64,000 nt of DNA from Marinobacter adhaerens HP15 (GCF_000166295.1 NC_017506.1:4340001-4404000), one strand, 5' to 3'; numbered from the stretch's first letter, positions 54,697 to 63,315 are shown. The notes: generated from the letters alone by a model not told the origin. A program made the numbers and translations.

Positions 54697-57399
54697 TCAG
54701 AATTCGGAAAACTGCTCAAGAAGACCGGGGTTGGTTGTGTGCCGACGGCCCTCAGCGATGTCATCTGCTGGATCCTGATGTAGTGCGACCTTCACCTTCA
54801 CGCGCTGCAGAAGGAAGCTGCTCCGGTATTTTTCGTTTACGCCGATTGCCCCCGTGACGGAGTCGTTAACGAGATCAAGAGCTTCCTGGAACTTACTCAG
54901 CTCAAGTTTCACCTGCGACAAATTATGAGCCAACCAGATCCAGCCGCTCTTGTCTTCGATTGCCTCAAGGATAGCCTCTGCCTCCTCGTAGCGGCCAAGT
55001 TTATAAAGCGACTCTCCCCATTTGCGTTTCTGATAGGGGTTGGGGGCCTTCAGAGTCTCGAACGCTTCTAGAGCGCGGTTCAGGTAAGTGGGGTGGTCAT
55101 CGACGCTTGCTGCGAGCAGCATGATCTCTGCGTAGCTGCCGCGGCTCTGGTCATCGTCCAGCATCAACGGTGTAGGTTCAGGCAGACGCGCCAGTACATT
55201 CTGGACCCGCTCCGGCGCATGCCAAACCAGCGCGCGGACGAAGCTCGCGACAGAGTGATAGCCTTGCGGTATGCCGATCGCAGCACTGTACAGCGCTTCC
55301 GACAGAAATAACTCTTCATGCTGTTCGATGAGTTCGCCAGCCCAAGTTTGACGCGCGCCATTGAGTGCATCGCCTAGTGCCATCAGCAGTGAGGGAGACA
55401 CGCTGCCGTTGTCCTGTTTCGTAGCGATGATTTCTGATGCATAACGCTGTGCCGTCTCATAGCACTGATGCCTGCGGCTGCAAGATCGCACCAGTTGAAG
55501 TTTGGCTTCATTCAGGGAATAACTGGCGACCACCTCTTGGAACAAGTGCTCGGCTTCGGAATGCTTCCCCAAGCTACGGAGTGTCTTTGCATGATGGTAC
55601 TTGATTTCTGCGGCTTGACGGGCATCGAGGTCAACCATGGCTGCAAGGTCGTCATAGGCTTGCACGATCGTCCCTAGCCATTTTATCGCAGCCTCTTCCC
55701 CTGATATATGCCGGAAATAGCGCTCCTTAGCTTCGATTGACTCGAGAACTACCAGGATCGCGACCTCGTTTTTAGCCGCGCTCAGCGACCTGAGCCGATT
55801 TGCATCTTCCAGTGGGTTGGGCAGCAATTGGTTCTGAATGGCGCTGCCCATCCAGACCATCGACAATGCGTAGAGAAAGGCCGGACGCCGATCACCTTTC
55901 TCGACATTTCTGGCAATCTTGTCCTTCAGCTGCGATGCGATCAGCTGCAGGCCATGTCCATGCCCACGGATTTGCTGGAGAATGAACTCATCGAGCTTAC
56001 TATCGATTTGTCTCGCCTTCTCGTCGGTTAGCCAATTCAACGACTTCAGCGCCGTGAAGACGATATCGTGGATTCGGATTGACGCTTCACTTTCAGGCGC
56101 GGTCAGCCCGTGACGCTCGAACGCTCTCAAGCGTAGCGGTCCAACAACGAACTTGAAGAACGCGCGATCGCAGTGGCTCTGGCCCGCCCATTGGAACAAA
56201 CACAGCTCTTCCTCTAGTGCCGGTTTCAACCGTCCTAGAATACGGTCAGCGAGCCTTGCGCCGCCAACCGGCAGTTTGGCTACGTTGACGCAGTCCTCGG
56301 CAAGATCGCTCCACGAAACGCCCTCGTGCGCGGCGGCATTAAGCATCACTAGGCTAAGAGGATGGCCGCCGACTGCGCGCCAGATAGTCTGGAACGCCTT
56401 TTTGGACGGCTGGGTTTTTAGCCCTTTGCCGAGCAGTTCGCGAGCCAGCGTCTCCTCCATGGTAGGCATAGCGAATGCTCCAGGTGAGGGTGTTTGCCGT
56501 GTGATCAGAATCCGAGAGTTCGGCCCACACAGTGCGGCTAGTTGGTCGATCGCGAGACTCGAGCTGGCATTGTCTATAACTAGGAATGTGCGGTTTCTGC
56601 GCAGCAGGGCGCTGACATTACGCTCAGCACCGCCGCGCTGAACCGGGACCGACGAGAGTCGCTCGACACCGTCGATGTCGCGACCGCTGACCCAAAACCT
56701 GTATTCGAAATAGCATTCGTTGCGCAGTAGACACGCGGCTGCGGCTTGCGACTTCCCAATGCCGCCAATGCCGCCGATCTCAACACACGCCGTTTTTTCG
56801 AGCCTCCGATCAAGTTCAGTGTCGACTGCGCTATTTGGTACGTAAAGAGCGCTTATTGGCGGCGCGCGCAACGAGGCAGGGTGGTCATCTCGAATATCGG
56901 CCAGAACTGGCAGATGCTGGGCAAGGTCGTCGATTGCGTCGTCCCGCAGCATCAGCGTATCGATGATGGCCTCAGCGATCGACCGGCTATCCATGAGATG
57001 GAGGTGTCTCCCATTCATCCGTGTCTGCTGTAATGCTGTGTTGACCATCGCTTCGATTACGCCGGTTTGCGCACGCTGGGAGCTCAGAAGATAGATGTCC
57101 TCGGCGCGCGGCGCTAGGGATAGGGTGTGATCGAGATCCCCCCAAGGCTTGGTCATCGCACCGGAGAAGTATCCCTGCACGATCGAAGCCTCGACGACCA
57201 GGCTCCCATCTTCCGACACGGCATCTAGCGCACCACCGACTGGGCTGCCGCCGACCGACGACCCTCGATGTACGAGCTTCACATCGCGCAGATACTCAAT
57301 AAACACGACCCCGAACCGCTCGAAGATCGAGCCCGGCGCCAAGATGCCAAGCGAGTCAATCACTCGCTGGATAAGCAGATTACGGGTCTGCGGGTTCAT
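54697..57399 (-). CDS. NLR-like STAND NTPase: nuclease-like N-terminus, NB-ARC core, TPR-like tail
   Basis: 900 aa. Residues about 20-145 resemble a restriction-endonuclease fold (FERFGVVFIEYL, GALDAVSEDGSLVVEAS) but the catalytic Lys of ExK reads Ser. The NB-ARC core follows: P-loop GGIGGIGKS (209-217), Walker B TFLVIDN (about 271-277), sensor ILITR (297-301), GGHPLSL (344-350, GLPL-type) and RIHDIV (442-447, MHD-type). Residues about 560-890 are repeated helices of TPR character (AEHLFQEVVASY, EEAEAILEAIEDKS). This is the plan of Avs-type anti-phage sensors and eukaryotic NLRs. GGAG precedes the ATG. It lies 65 bp after tmk on the same strand. Confidence 0.82.
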   Translation of the reverse strand: MNPQTRNLLIQRVIDSLGILAPGSIFERFGVVFIEYLRDVKLVHRGSSVGGSPVGGALDAVSEDGSLVVEASIVQGYFSGAMTKPWGDLDHTLSLAPRAEDIYLLSSQRAQTGVIEAMVNTALQQTRMNGRHLHLMDSRSIAEAIIDTLMLRDDAIDDLAQHLPVLADIRDDHPASLRAPPISALYVPNSAVDTELDRRLEKTACVEIGGIGGIGKSQAAAACLLRNECYFEYRFWVSGRDIDGVERLSSVPVQRGGAERNVSALLRRNRTFLVIDNASSSLAIDQLAALCGPNSRILITRQTPSPGAFAMPTMEETLARELLGKGLKTQPSKKAFQTIWRAVGGHPLSLVMLNAAAHEGVSWSDLAEDCVNVAKLPVGGARLADRILGRLKPALEEELCLFQWAGQSHCDRAFFKFVVGPLRLRAFERHGLTAPESEASIRIHDIVFTALKSLNWLTDEKARQIDSKLDEFILQQIRGHGHGLQLIASQLKDKIARNVEKGDRRPAFLYALSMVWMGSAIQNQLLPNPLEDANRLRSLSAAKNEVAILVVLESIEAKERYFRHISGEEAAIKWLGTIVQAYDDLAAMVDLDARQAAEIKYHHAKTLRSLGKHSEAEHLFQEVVASYSLNEAKLQLVRSCSRRHQCYETAQRYASEIIATKQDNGSVSPSLLMALGDALNGARQTWAGELIEQHEELFLSEALYSAAIGIPQGYHSVASFVRALVWHAPERVQNVLARLPEPTPLMLDDDQSRGSYAEIMLLAASVDDHPTYLNRALEAFETLKAPNPYQKRKWGESLYKLGRYEEAEAILEAIEDKSGWIWLAHNLSQVKLELSKFQEALDLVNDSVTGAIGVNEKYRSSFLLQRVKVKVALHQDPADDIAEGRRHTTNPGLLEQFSEF

Positions 57400-57464
57400 G
57401 GAAAGCTCCGGGTTTCAGATCTATCGCGATGGGCGACGGTCGCTAAGTGTGTTGCCGGAGGTTG

Positions 57465-58076
57465 TCATAGCAAAGGTTCGACTAAGCGCCAGATGTCTCG
57501 CGCCACCCCATCCGGTGACTGATTTGCGTCGATGACATGGCAGCGTTCCGGCTCCTGGTGTGCCACCGCGATGAGAGCTTCGCGGATGACTGCGAAATCC
57601 CGCGCCGCTTCCGCCGGGTCAAGAACGCCGTCGCGGCGCTGCTCCCGCCGGCCATGAGCTACGGCAAGGGGAAGGTCTAGGATAATCGTAAGATCTGGGA
57701 GTGTGGGGCCCACGACAATGTCGCGGGTCGACCGGAACAGCAGGTGGAGATCAGCATCGGACACCGCGACTTGAAGAGCGTAAGTCGAGTCGATGAAGCG
57801 ATCAGAGATGACCCACTGGCCACTAGCTAATGCTGGCCGGATAACACTGCGCACATGATCAAATCGGGCAGCGCTTACCAGCAAGAGCTGCTCTGTCGGA
57901 GCGAGTGGTCGGTCAGAGTGCGTTAGAATCGCACGGACCTCTGCCCCCAAATGGCCTCCATCCGGTTCCTTTGTCTGTAGTACCGATTGGCCGATATCTC
58001 TAAGATGCTCAACAAGTAGTTTAACTTGCTCGGTCTTCCCGCTACCGTCAATGCCCTCGATACTAATAAATGGCAT
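57465..58076 (-). CDS. tmk: Thymidylate kinase
   Basis: 203 aa, full length. P-loop GIDGSGKT (8-15), KEPDGG in place of the usual REPGG, the DRFIDST substrate motif, and a LID with RREQRRDG are present, so it should phosphorylate dTMP or a similar nucleotide. The housekeeping tmk normally lies beside holB, so this looks like a second copy recruited to the locus. AAGGA lies five bases before the ATG. First gene of a tmk-STAND operon and head-to-head with the radical-SAM gene across only 43 bp. Confidence 0.87.
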   Translation of the reverse strand: MPFISIEGIDGSGKTEQVKLLVEHLRDIGQSVLQTKEPDGGHLGAEVRAILTHSDRPLAPTEQLLLVSAARFDHVRSVIRPALASGQWVISDRFIDSTYALQVAVSDADLHLLFRSTRDIVVGPTLPDLTIILDLPLAVAHGRREQRRDGVLDPAEAARDFAVIREALIAVAHQEPERCHVIDANQSPDGVARDIWRLVEPLL

Positions 58077-58084
58077 GCAAATCC

Positions 58085-58124
58085 TTCATTAATAAAAATC
58101 AAACACGCAATGGTGTTTAATGAA
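58085..58124. promoter_or_regulatory. Nested palindromes in the tmk/radical-SAM divergent spacer
   Basis: Outer arms TTCATTAA (58085-58092) and TTAATGAA (58117-58124); inner arms AAACAC (58101-58106) and GTGTTT (58113-58118). They share a centre and cover the whole divergent spacer and the radical-SAM start codon, so one repressor could control both directions. No regulator gene is in the locus. Confidence 0.6.
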
Positions 58125-59580
58125 TCGCTCGAATACAGTTACATTCGTATCTGCCGGTATGTTATCGCCCAAGAAGCGCGATCATATACTTGCGCGCCGG
58201 CAACTCTATCTTAATTACGGTGCATTATCGCTGGCAACGACCCTAGATACCATGGGAACCTCCACCTTGTTGGTGCACGGCGAGCACCGCGAACCCGCCG
58301 ATGTCCTAGACATGTTGCTGGATAAAGGAGTATTTCCGTCTCGGTTGCCGATAATGCTATCCATCCCCAGCTTCTACGCTCTACCATGGGCGCAGACTTT
58401 TTGCAGGCTAGTGCGCGACATTGATCCGGACGCTAGGGTCATTGTCGGTGGGCGTTGGGTAGTCGGCCCGGATCCTGACTGGTTGCACGCGAAACTACCA
58501 GAGGCTGATTTGTTGGTTCCCGGTCTGGCAGAACCGCTAATAGCGAGCCTGCTCACGAACGCGCCGGACCTACGCCTCCTGCCTGCCTCGAAGCCAGATG
58601 TCGTCCTAAACCATACCTTGGTATCAGGCTTCGAGCGCTATCAACCGAGCATTGAGGCATCACGTGGTTGTGGTATGGGGTGCTCGTTCTGCGAAGAGCG
58701 GGATATCCCTCTAGAGAAGTTGGGTGAACCGCAGCAGTTTGCTAGAGCGCTTGCGGCAGTTTCTAGTCAGTATGGGGACAGCGAGATTCGGCCCTATTTT
58801 CAATCATCGATGTTCGTCCCCAATGAGAAATGGGCCACCGGTCTAGCGAAAGCATTCCAAGCCGACGGCCTCAATGTGGCGTGGCGGACGGAGAGCCGCG
58901 TCGATGTCCTTACGCCTGAAACGATTGCCTGTCTTGCCGGGGCAGGATTGAAGGTGCTCGATCTGGGGCTCGAGACGGCCTCCCCGACGCAGATTCTAAA
59001 CATGCGCAAATCCCGCCATCCGGACCGCTACCTTGAGCGAGCGTCTATTTTGCTTAAGGCGTGCAGCGATCACGGTATCGCCGCCAAGGTCAATGTCTTG
59101 CTTTACGCCGGGGAAACGACCAAGACTCTTGAGGAAACGCGTTCGTTTCTCGATGATCACAAGAGTTCTATTGCCGGAGTTTCGGTTGGCCCAGTCGTGG
59201 CGTATGGCCCACCGAAGACCGCGAATATTCTTCTGAATGAGTGGTCGAGGAGCGGTGCTACGCCGGTCGACCCAAGTAGCGCGAACGACAGCGGGATATC
59301 AATGATTCATCTCAGTCATGATTTTGACGCAAAATCGGCTGAGGCCGCGAGCTTGCATTTGTCTAGGCGCTACATGGATGCAAAGGCATATTTTTACCTG
59401 AAGAGCTTCTCATATTATCCGCGCGATTACGCGCGCGCAGACTTCGACCGTGACGTTGCTGCAAGCGATACATCGCAGTTGCCGTTTCGCACAGCCGAAG
59501 GAATAACAGGGGCAGACACTCGAGAAAAAGCCACACACAGGGGGCAGGCCTCCCTTGCAGTGACTGAGCAAGTTCGTTAA
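58120..59580 (+). CDS. Radical SAM enzyme with B12-binding-like N-terminal domain
   Basis: 486 aa. Residues about 5-150 form an alpha/beta domain like the cobalamin-binding half of B12-radical-SAM enzymes (VIVGGRWVVGPDPDWL), but no DxHxxG cobalamin ligand motif is evident. The radical-SAM Cys triad is CGMGCSFC (C184, C188, C191), followed by a TIM-type barrel (LGLETASPTQILNMRKSRH). It is not viperin: different length and cluster surroundings. Substrate unknown; a nucleotide is a reasonable guess because of the adjoining thymidylate kinase. Weak ribosome-binding site; the start codon is within the operator palindrome. Confidence 0.82.
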   Translation: MNRSNTVTFVSAGMLSPKKRDHILARRQLYLNYGALSLATTLDTMGTSTLLVHGEHREPADVLDMLLDKGVFPSRLPIMLSIPSFYALPWAQTFCRLVRDIDPDARVIVGGRWVVGPDPDWLHAKLPEADLLVPGLAEPLIASLLTNAPDLRLLPASKPDVVLNHTLVSGFERYQPSIEASRGCGMGCSFCEERDIPLEKLGEPQQFARALAAVSSQYGDSEIRPYFQSSMFVPNEKWATGLAKAFQADGLNVAWRTESRVDVLTPETIACLAGAGLKVLDLGLETASPTQILNMRKSRHPDRYLERASILLKACSDHGIAAKVNVLLYAGETTKTLEETRSFLDDHKSSIAGVSVGPVVAYGPPKTANILLNEWSRSGATPVDPSSANDSGISMIHLSHDFDAKSAEAASLHLSRRYMDAKAYFYLKSFSYYPRDYARADFDRDVAASDTSQLPFRTAEGITGADTREKATHRGQASLAVTEQVR

Positions 59581-59969
59581 ACAGATATGTAAGAATATAG
59601 AACACCTAAAAGATTCCTTGCCCCCCCTTCGCTTTTAGGGCTCTCTGGCGGAATGAGTGGAATCATCCCCAATTCCATTCTCCAGCGGAATGGAGGCTAA
59701 TTATAAATGTCAGCCTGGCAGTGGCGGCTACCAGCGGGGCCAGAGAAACGAGGCACAGGTACTCGGAAAAGGCCCAGGGACAGGCACTGACGGGAAGCGG
59801 TGGGGCCGTCAGCCGAAAATTTGGTCTGGGTCTGGTAGCGTGAAGCATAAGTTCATTTGTCGCATCCTGCGGGGTGTTTTCGATCAAAGTGAATCCACAA
59901 ATCCGGGTGCCGAGATGTGGAGCAGCCGGTCAAGTTGGTAGCCAGAGATCGAAGTATGCTGTTGTCTCG
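59581..59969. other. Gene-poor spacer after the radical-SAM gene
   Basis: No gene I can support. A 74-codon frame on the minus strand (59663-59887) has a hydrophobic patch but no ribosome-binding site or family. A C-run (59624-59630) and GGCGGAATG/CATTCTCCAGC-type partial repeats near 59650-59695 are present. Probably remnant DNA before attC site 7. Confidence 0.5.
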
Positions 59970-60053
59970 CACTAACCAGGCCAGTCATACGACGGCTTTT
60001 CCATTCCGCCTTCGGCTCCCTTCCAAAGCCGCGTATGCTGAGCGACGTTAATC
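59970..60053 (+). repeat. attC site 7
   Basis: R'' CACTAAC (59970-59976), R' GTTAATC (60047-60053). Arms CATACG..GGC/GCC..CGTATG pair well. With attC 6 it brackets the STAND-tmk-radical-SAM locus, 5.7 kb. Confidence 0.8.
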
Positions 60054-60060
60054 GTCCTAC

Positions 60061-60110
60061 CTGAATGTACGCTTTGCGACCAAGCCCGAGCAAACAAAAA
60101 GCGAACATTC
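60061..60110. repeat. CTGAATGT/AACATTC motif, copy C
   Basis: CTGAATGTACGCTTTGCGACC, then spacer and AAACAAAAAGCGAACATTC. Again starts exactly 14 bases after the attC GTT. Very similar to copy B over its whole length. Confidence 0.8.
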
Positions 60111-60198
60111 AGCGGACCGGGGTAAGTCCACAGTGCGATTGACCTGCCCCCAATTATTGAACCGCTTACTGCCTGGTAAGTTTGGTTTGTTTTTTCCT

Positions 60199-60221
60199 GG
60201 CCCGTTTTCGCGGGCCTTTTT
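60199..60221 (+). terminator. Rho-independent terminator
   Basis: GGCCCG-TTTTCG-CGGGCC followed by TTTTT (60217-60221). It stops rightward transcription before the higBA region. Confidence 0.85.
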
Positions 60222-60322
60222 GTATGGTTCGCAAGTGCAACCGGATGATGCGTTTTCGTGGTAAACTGCAACACTCCCGCCAAGTGTTTTCTTGACTCCC
60301 CATATTATAAAAATTTGTGTTA

Positions 60323-60365
60323 TTATAACCAAATCGTATTTCACGTTTAACGTGCAGCGTTATAA
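60323..60365 (+). repeat. Short attC-like site and HigA-type palindrome before higB
   Basis: TTATAAC (60323-60329) and GTTATAA (60359-60365) fit R'' and R' cores; between them is CACGTT-T-AACGTG (60342-60354). The same sequence could be the higBA operator. A short attC would make higBA a cassette. Confidence 0.4.
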
Positions 60366-60376
60366 GGTGGGTGATC

Positions 60377-60655
60377 ATGATCAAGAGCTTTAAGTGCAAG
60401 CACACAGAGGAGCTTGTAAAAACAGGTAAGACTCGGCGTTTCAATGCAATCCAGCGAACGGCCGAGCGTAAGTTACAGCAGCTGCTAAGCGCTGAAGCTC
60501 TTAAAGATTTAAAGTCTCCGCCCGGGAATAGACTTGAGCCGCTTTCTGGAGACAGAGAGGGGCAACACAGCATCCGGATCAATGACCAGTGGCGGTTGTG
60601 TTTCCGCTGGACAGATGAAGGGGCGGAAGACGTGGAGATTGTTGATTACCACTAA
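60377..60655 (+). CDS. higB: HigB-type mRNA interferase toxin
   Basis: 92-aa RelE/HigB-family toxin that cleaves mRNA in translating ribosomes. The family core is [43 protein letters not shown] start it at the ATG at 60377 (AGGTGG six bases upstream); an in-frame GTG at 60371 adds two residues. Toxin-first order with higA 12 bp downstream is typical of HigBA, often carried in integrons as stabilising cargo. Confidence 0.9.
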   Translation: MIKSFKCKHTEELVKTGKTRRFNAIQRTAERKLQQLLSAEALKDLKSPPGNRLEPLSGDREGQHSIRINDQWRLCFRWTDEGAEDVEIVDYH

Positions 60656-60667
60656 GGAGGTCGCGCA

Positions 60668-60982
60668 ATGGTTACTGTAGGTATGCGCCCTATCCATCCA
60701 GGAGAGATTTTACTTGAGGATTACCTTGAGCCTCTTGGCATGAGTGTGAATGCGCTTTCAAAAGAACTTTATGTTCCTGCACAGCGCCTGAACGAGATTG
60801 TTCGCGAGCGTCGTGGTGTGTCCGCGGATACGGCCATGCGTTTGGCCCGTTACTTTGGGACTACCGAGCAGTTTTGGCTCAATTTGCAGACTGACTACGA
60901 TCTGCGCCGTGCCCGTGAGGAGAAAGCCGACCAAATCAATAAACTGATTACGCCTCGTAAGCCTGGCCATCACGCTGCCTGA
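60668..60982 (+). CDS. higA: HigA-type antitoxin
   Basis: 104-aa XRE-family antitoxin: IHPGEILLEDYLEPLGMSVNALSKEL begins the HTH and RYFGTTEQFWLNLQTDYDLRRA is the HigA signature. It binds HigB and represses the operon through the upstream palindrome. AAGGAGG is seven bases from the ATG. No attC-like site follows directly; a terminator-like hairpin comes 90 bases downstream. Confidence 0.92.
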   Translation: MVTVGMRPIHPGEILLEDYLEPLGMSVNALSKELYVPAQRLNEIVRERRGVSADTAMRLARYFGTTEQFWLNLQTDYDLRRAREEKADQINKLITPRKPGHHAA

Positions 60983-61071
60983 ACTCTACTCTTTGCCGCT
61001 CTTGGTCTCCAAGACGTAAGCGATCGCCGAGGTTCTCCCTTCAGCGCTGGCTGATCGGGGTTCGCTCTACT

Positions 61072-61100
61072 TAAGCCTGGCCAGCAGAAAACAGGCTTTT
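61072..61100 (+). terminator. Probable terminator after higBA
   Basis: AAGCCTG-N12-CAGGCTT followed by T's (to 61100). The stem is modest and the loop long. Confidence 0.55.
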
Positions 61101-61116
61101 TAACCATACTTATGGT
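61101..61116. promoter_or_regulatory. Palindrome upstream of the tyrosine recombinase
   Basis: AACCATA-CT-TATGGTT, seven-base perfect arms, 28 bases before the recombinase ATG. Could be an operator or a recombination core. Confidence 0.5.
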
Positions 61117-61143
61117 TCCTATCCCTCAAAAGAGGGCTACACC

Positions 61144-61758
61144 ATGACATTTCCAATTGGCAAATCTCCCTGGAATAAGGGAAAGCTCGTGGGCCAAAAA
61201 CTTCCTCTCAAACTGGAACAGATCTGGGCTATACGTATTCGATTAGAAATCGCAAAGAACATCCGCGAGTTGGCGATGTTCAACATGGCGATTGATTGCA
61301 AACTCCGATCCTGCGATATGGTTAAGCTTCTGGTTCGAGATATTTCCAGAAACGGAGAGGTACTGGATAGGGCCCAAGTCATTCAGCAGAAAACCAGTCA
61401 ACCTGTCCAGTTTGAGATAACGAAAAAGACGCGCGAATCGGTTGAAGCGTGGATCAAATTGCGCGGTCTTACAGGTATGGATTATCTGTGGCCGAGTCGG
61501 ATGAGACAGTTTGACCACATCACTACTCATCAATATGCCCGTCTCGTCAAAAAATGGATTACCAGCATTGGACTTGATCCTTCAGTCTACGCAACCCACT
61601 CAATGCGACGTAGCAAAGCGACATTGATCTACAAGAAGACCAAGAATCTTCGAGCGGTGCAGTTGCTATTGGGACACACAAATATGTCCAGTACCGTGCG
61701 ATACCTTGGTGTCGAGGTGGAGGATGCTTTGGAGATCGCGGAGAGTATTGAGATTTGA
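61144..61758 (+). CDS. Minimal tyrosine recombinase
   Basis: 204-aa protein containing only the catalytic domain of the phage-integrase family. The active residues are R55 (KLRSCD), a Lys near 83, H152 and R155 (THSMRRS), H178 (LLLGHTN) and Y187 (VRYLG), so chemistry should be intact. The N-terminal SAM-like core-binding domain is missing, and the I2 insert of integron integrases is absent, so it is not IntI. Such short recombinases are common near mobile cargo in gammaproteobacteria; their sites are unknown. It is the only recombinase in the window. Confidence 0.85.
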   Translation: MTFPIGKSPWNKGKLVGQKLPLKLEQIWAIRIRLEIAKNIRELAMFNMAIDCKLRSCDMVKLLVRDISRNGEVLDRAQVIQQKTSQPVQFEITKKTRESVEAWIKLRGLTGMDYLWPSRMRQFDHITTHQYARLVKKWITSIGLDPSVYATHSMRRSKATLIYKKTKNLRAVQLLLGHTNMSSTVRYLGVEVEDALEIAESIEI

Positions 61759-61860
61759 TGGGGTAAAGCTGCCCTCAAGCGTAGATTACTGGTGATCGAA
61801 GCTTCTCTCGGAGTCAGGCGATGAGCAATTTCGGGCTCTGCCAGGGCCCCTCCATTGCCT

Positions 61861-61877
61861 AAACAAAAGCGGACATT
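61861..61877. repeat. Right half of the repeated motif (AAACAAAAGCGGACATT)
   Basis: Resembles the right arm of copies B and C; no left arm is present. The surrounding 61759-61985 contains no gene I can support; a TTGAC-like -35 for the MerR gene lies near 61926. Confidence 0.6.
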
Positions 61878-61985
61878 GGCCTGGCTTTCGGGAAATTGTA
61901 GGCTGACTCAAAACCACGTTCATTGTTGACCCGTCTATAACTTCATAGTTTACCTTCTATCTGTAGTAGCAAAGTTGGGGGTGTC

Positions 61986-63154
61986 ATGTATCGAATCTCA
62001 GAGCTGGCTGCACAGCTCAATCTATCCCGATCAACTTTGTTGTATTACGAAAAAAAGGATTGATCACTGGCAAGCGTCAGTCGAACGGATATCGATTTTA
62101 CGGGGAAAAGGACCTCCAGCGCCTTCGACTGTTGCAACAGCTACAAGCCGGGGGGCTGAGCCTTCAGGAGTGCAAGGACTGCCTCGATGGCAAGCTCGAT
62201 AGAGGCATGCTGCAACGCCGAATGGTGCAGTTGAATGCTGAGATCGAAGCAAAGCAGAGAGCCAGTCGCCTGCTTTCTGCATTGCTCGGTAAAGGCTCGT
62301 TGCGTGCCTGGCACCAGGTAACTGACCGGGTCGCACCCGACGCCTACCTAGATTGGATTAAACAGCAAGGCTTCAGTGAGCGGCAAGCCCTGCATTTGAA
62401 ATGGTTATCTAAAGATATGAATCAACATGACCAATACATGGCCGACTTTATGGCCGTTTTCCAGGGCCTTGACCGTTGGGGACCAGGTTCTGAAGAAGAT
62501 ACTGTTAAAGCTCTGGCCCGAGTGCCTATCGTACCAACTCAAGTTGTTGATATCGGCTGTGGCAAGGGCCTTGCCACTATCATACTTGCCGAAAAGACAA
62601 AGGCTCAGGTCGTGGCCGTGGACAATGAAGCAAGCGCAATAGAGGCGTTGAAACAACGGCTTGTTGAGCAAGGCCTTCAAGACCGAGTGAGAACCGAATG
62701 CGCAAGTATGACGGATTTGCCATTCCAGACTGGCAGCTTCGATCTCGCTTGGGCAGAAGCGTCGGCCTACGTTATGGGCTTTGAGAAAGCGCTTACAACC
62801 TGGAAAAAACTCTTGAAGCCAAAAGGCTGCATCGTGGTGAATGATTTGGTTTGGCTGACAGACACGCCAAGTCAGACCGCCGTGGACTTTTGGCATCAAG
62901 AATATCCTGACATGCAATCAGTTACTTTACGTGAGCAACAAATCCGGCGGGCGGGATATACGGTAATTGATCATTTTTCCCTGAGCCAGCAGGCATGGGC
63001 AAATTGTTATGAACCTTTGCGTTCACGCCTCAATGAATTGAAGCCTCAGATGGCCGAGTCGACGGCACTGGCCGACATTGATCGAGAAATTGGAATTATT
63101 GACCAGTATCTCGGTGAGTTTGGTTATGAGATGTTCATCTTGCAGGTCGATTAA
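61986..63154 (+). CDS. MerR-type regulator fused to a SAM methyltransferase, joined by a -1 frameshift at A7
   Basis: Frame 1 starts MYRISELAAQLNLSRSTLLYYEKK and stops after a few codons. Frame 2 continues GLITGKRQSNGYRFYGEKDLQRL, the rest of the MerR winged helix, then a long helix and a class I methyltransferase with VVDIGCGKGLATI (about residue 190 of the fusion). The join is at A7 (62050-62056): the text A-AAA-AAG read in frame is the classic -1 slippery heptamer, and slipping yields an unbroken MerR-methyltransferase of about 389 aa. Either programmed frameshifting, a real one-base deletion, or a read error. The GTG/ATG start at 61986 has no clear ribosome-binding site. Confidence 0.78.
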
Positions 63155-63173
63155 ACAGAACGGCTTGCTCCAT

Positions 63174-63196
63174 CTCGAATGTCCGCTTTGCGACCG
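63174..63196. repeat. Left half of the repeated motif
   Basis: TCGAATGTCCGCTTTGCGACCG shortly after the methyltransferase stop, without a right arm and without an attC GTT 14 bases before it. Confidence 0.65.
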
Positions 63197-63315
63197 ATTG
63201 CCCTATTTGGAGGAAGAAACCCACTTCTTGAGTCATACTTAAAGGCCCCGCCCTGAATAGGGGTTGTACGGCCTCCCGTCACCCTCTATCAACCAACCTC
63301 ACGAGAGGCAATGGT

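Noticed and set aside
58120..59580. Radical-SAM gene as a prokaryotic viperin
   Set aside because: Too long, has an extra B12-like N-terminal domain, and the Cys motif surroundings differ from viperins.
59663..59887. 74-codon minus-strand frame with a hydrophobic patch
   Set aside because: No ribosome-binding site, no family, Pro-rich; kept only as a remark in the spacer entry.
61144..61758. Tyrosine recombinase as integron integrase
   Set aside because: Lacks the N-terminal domain and the IntI-specific insert; location is at the wrong end of the array.
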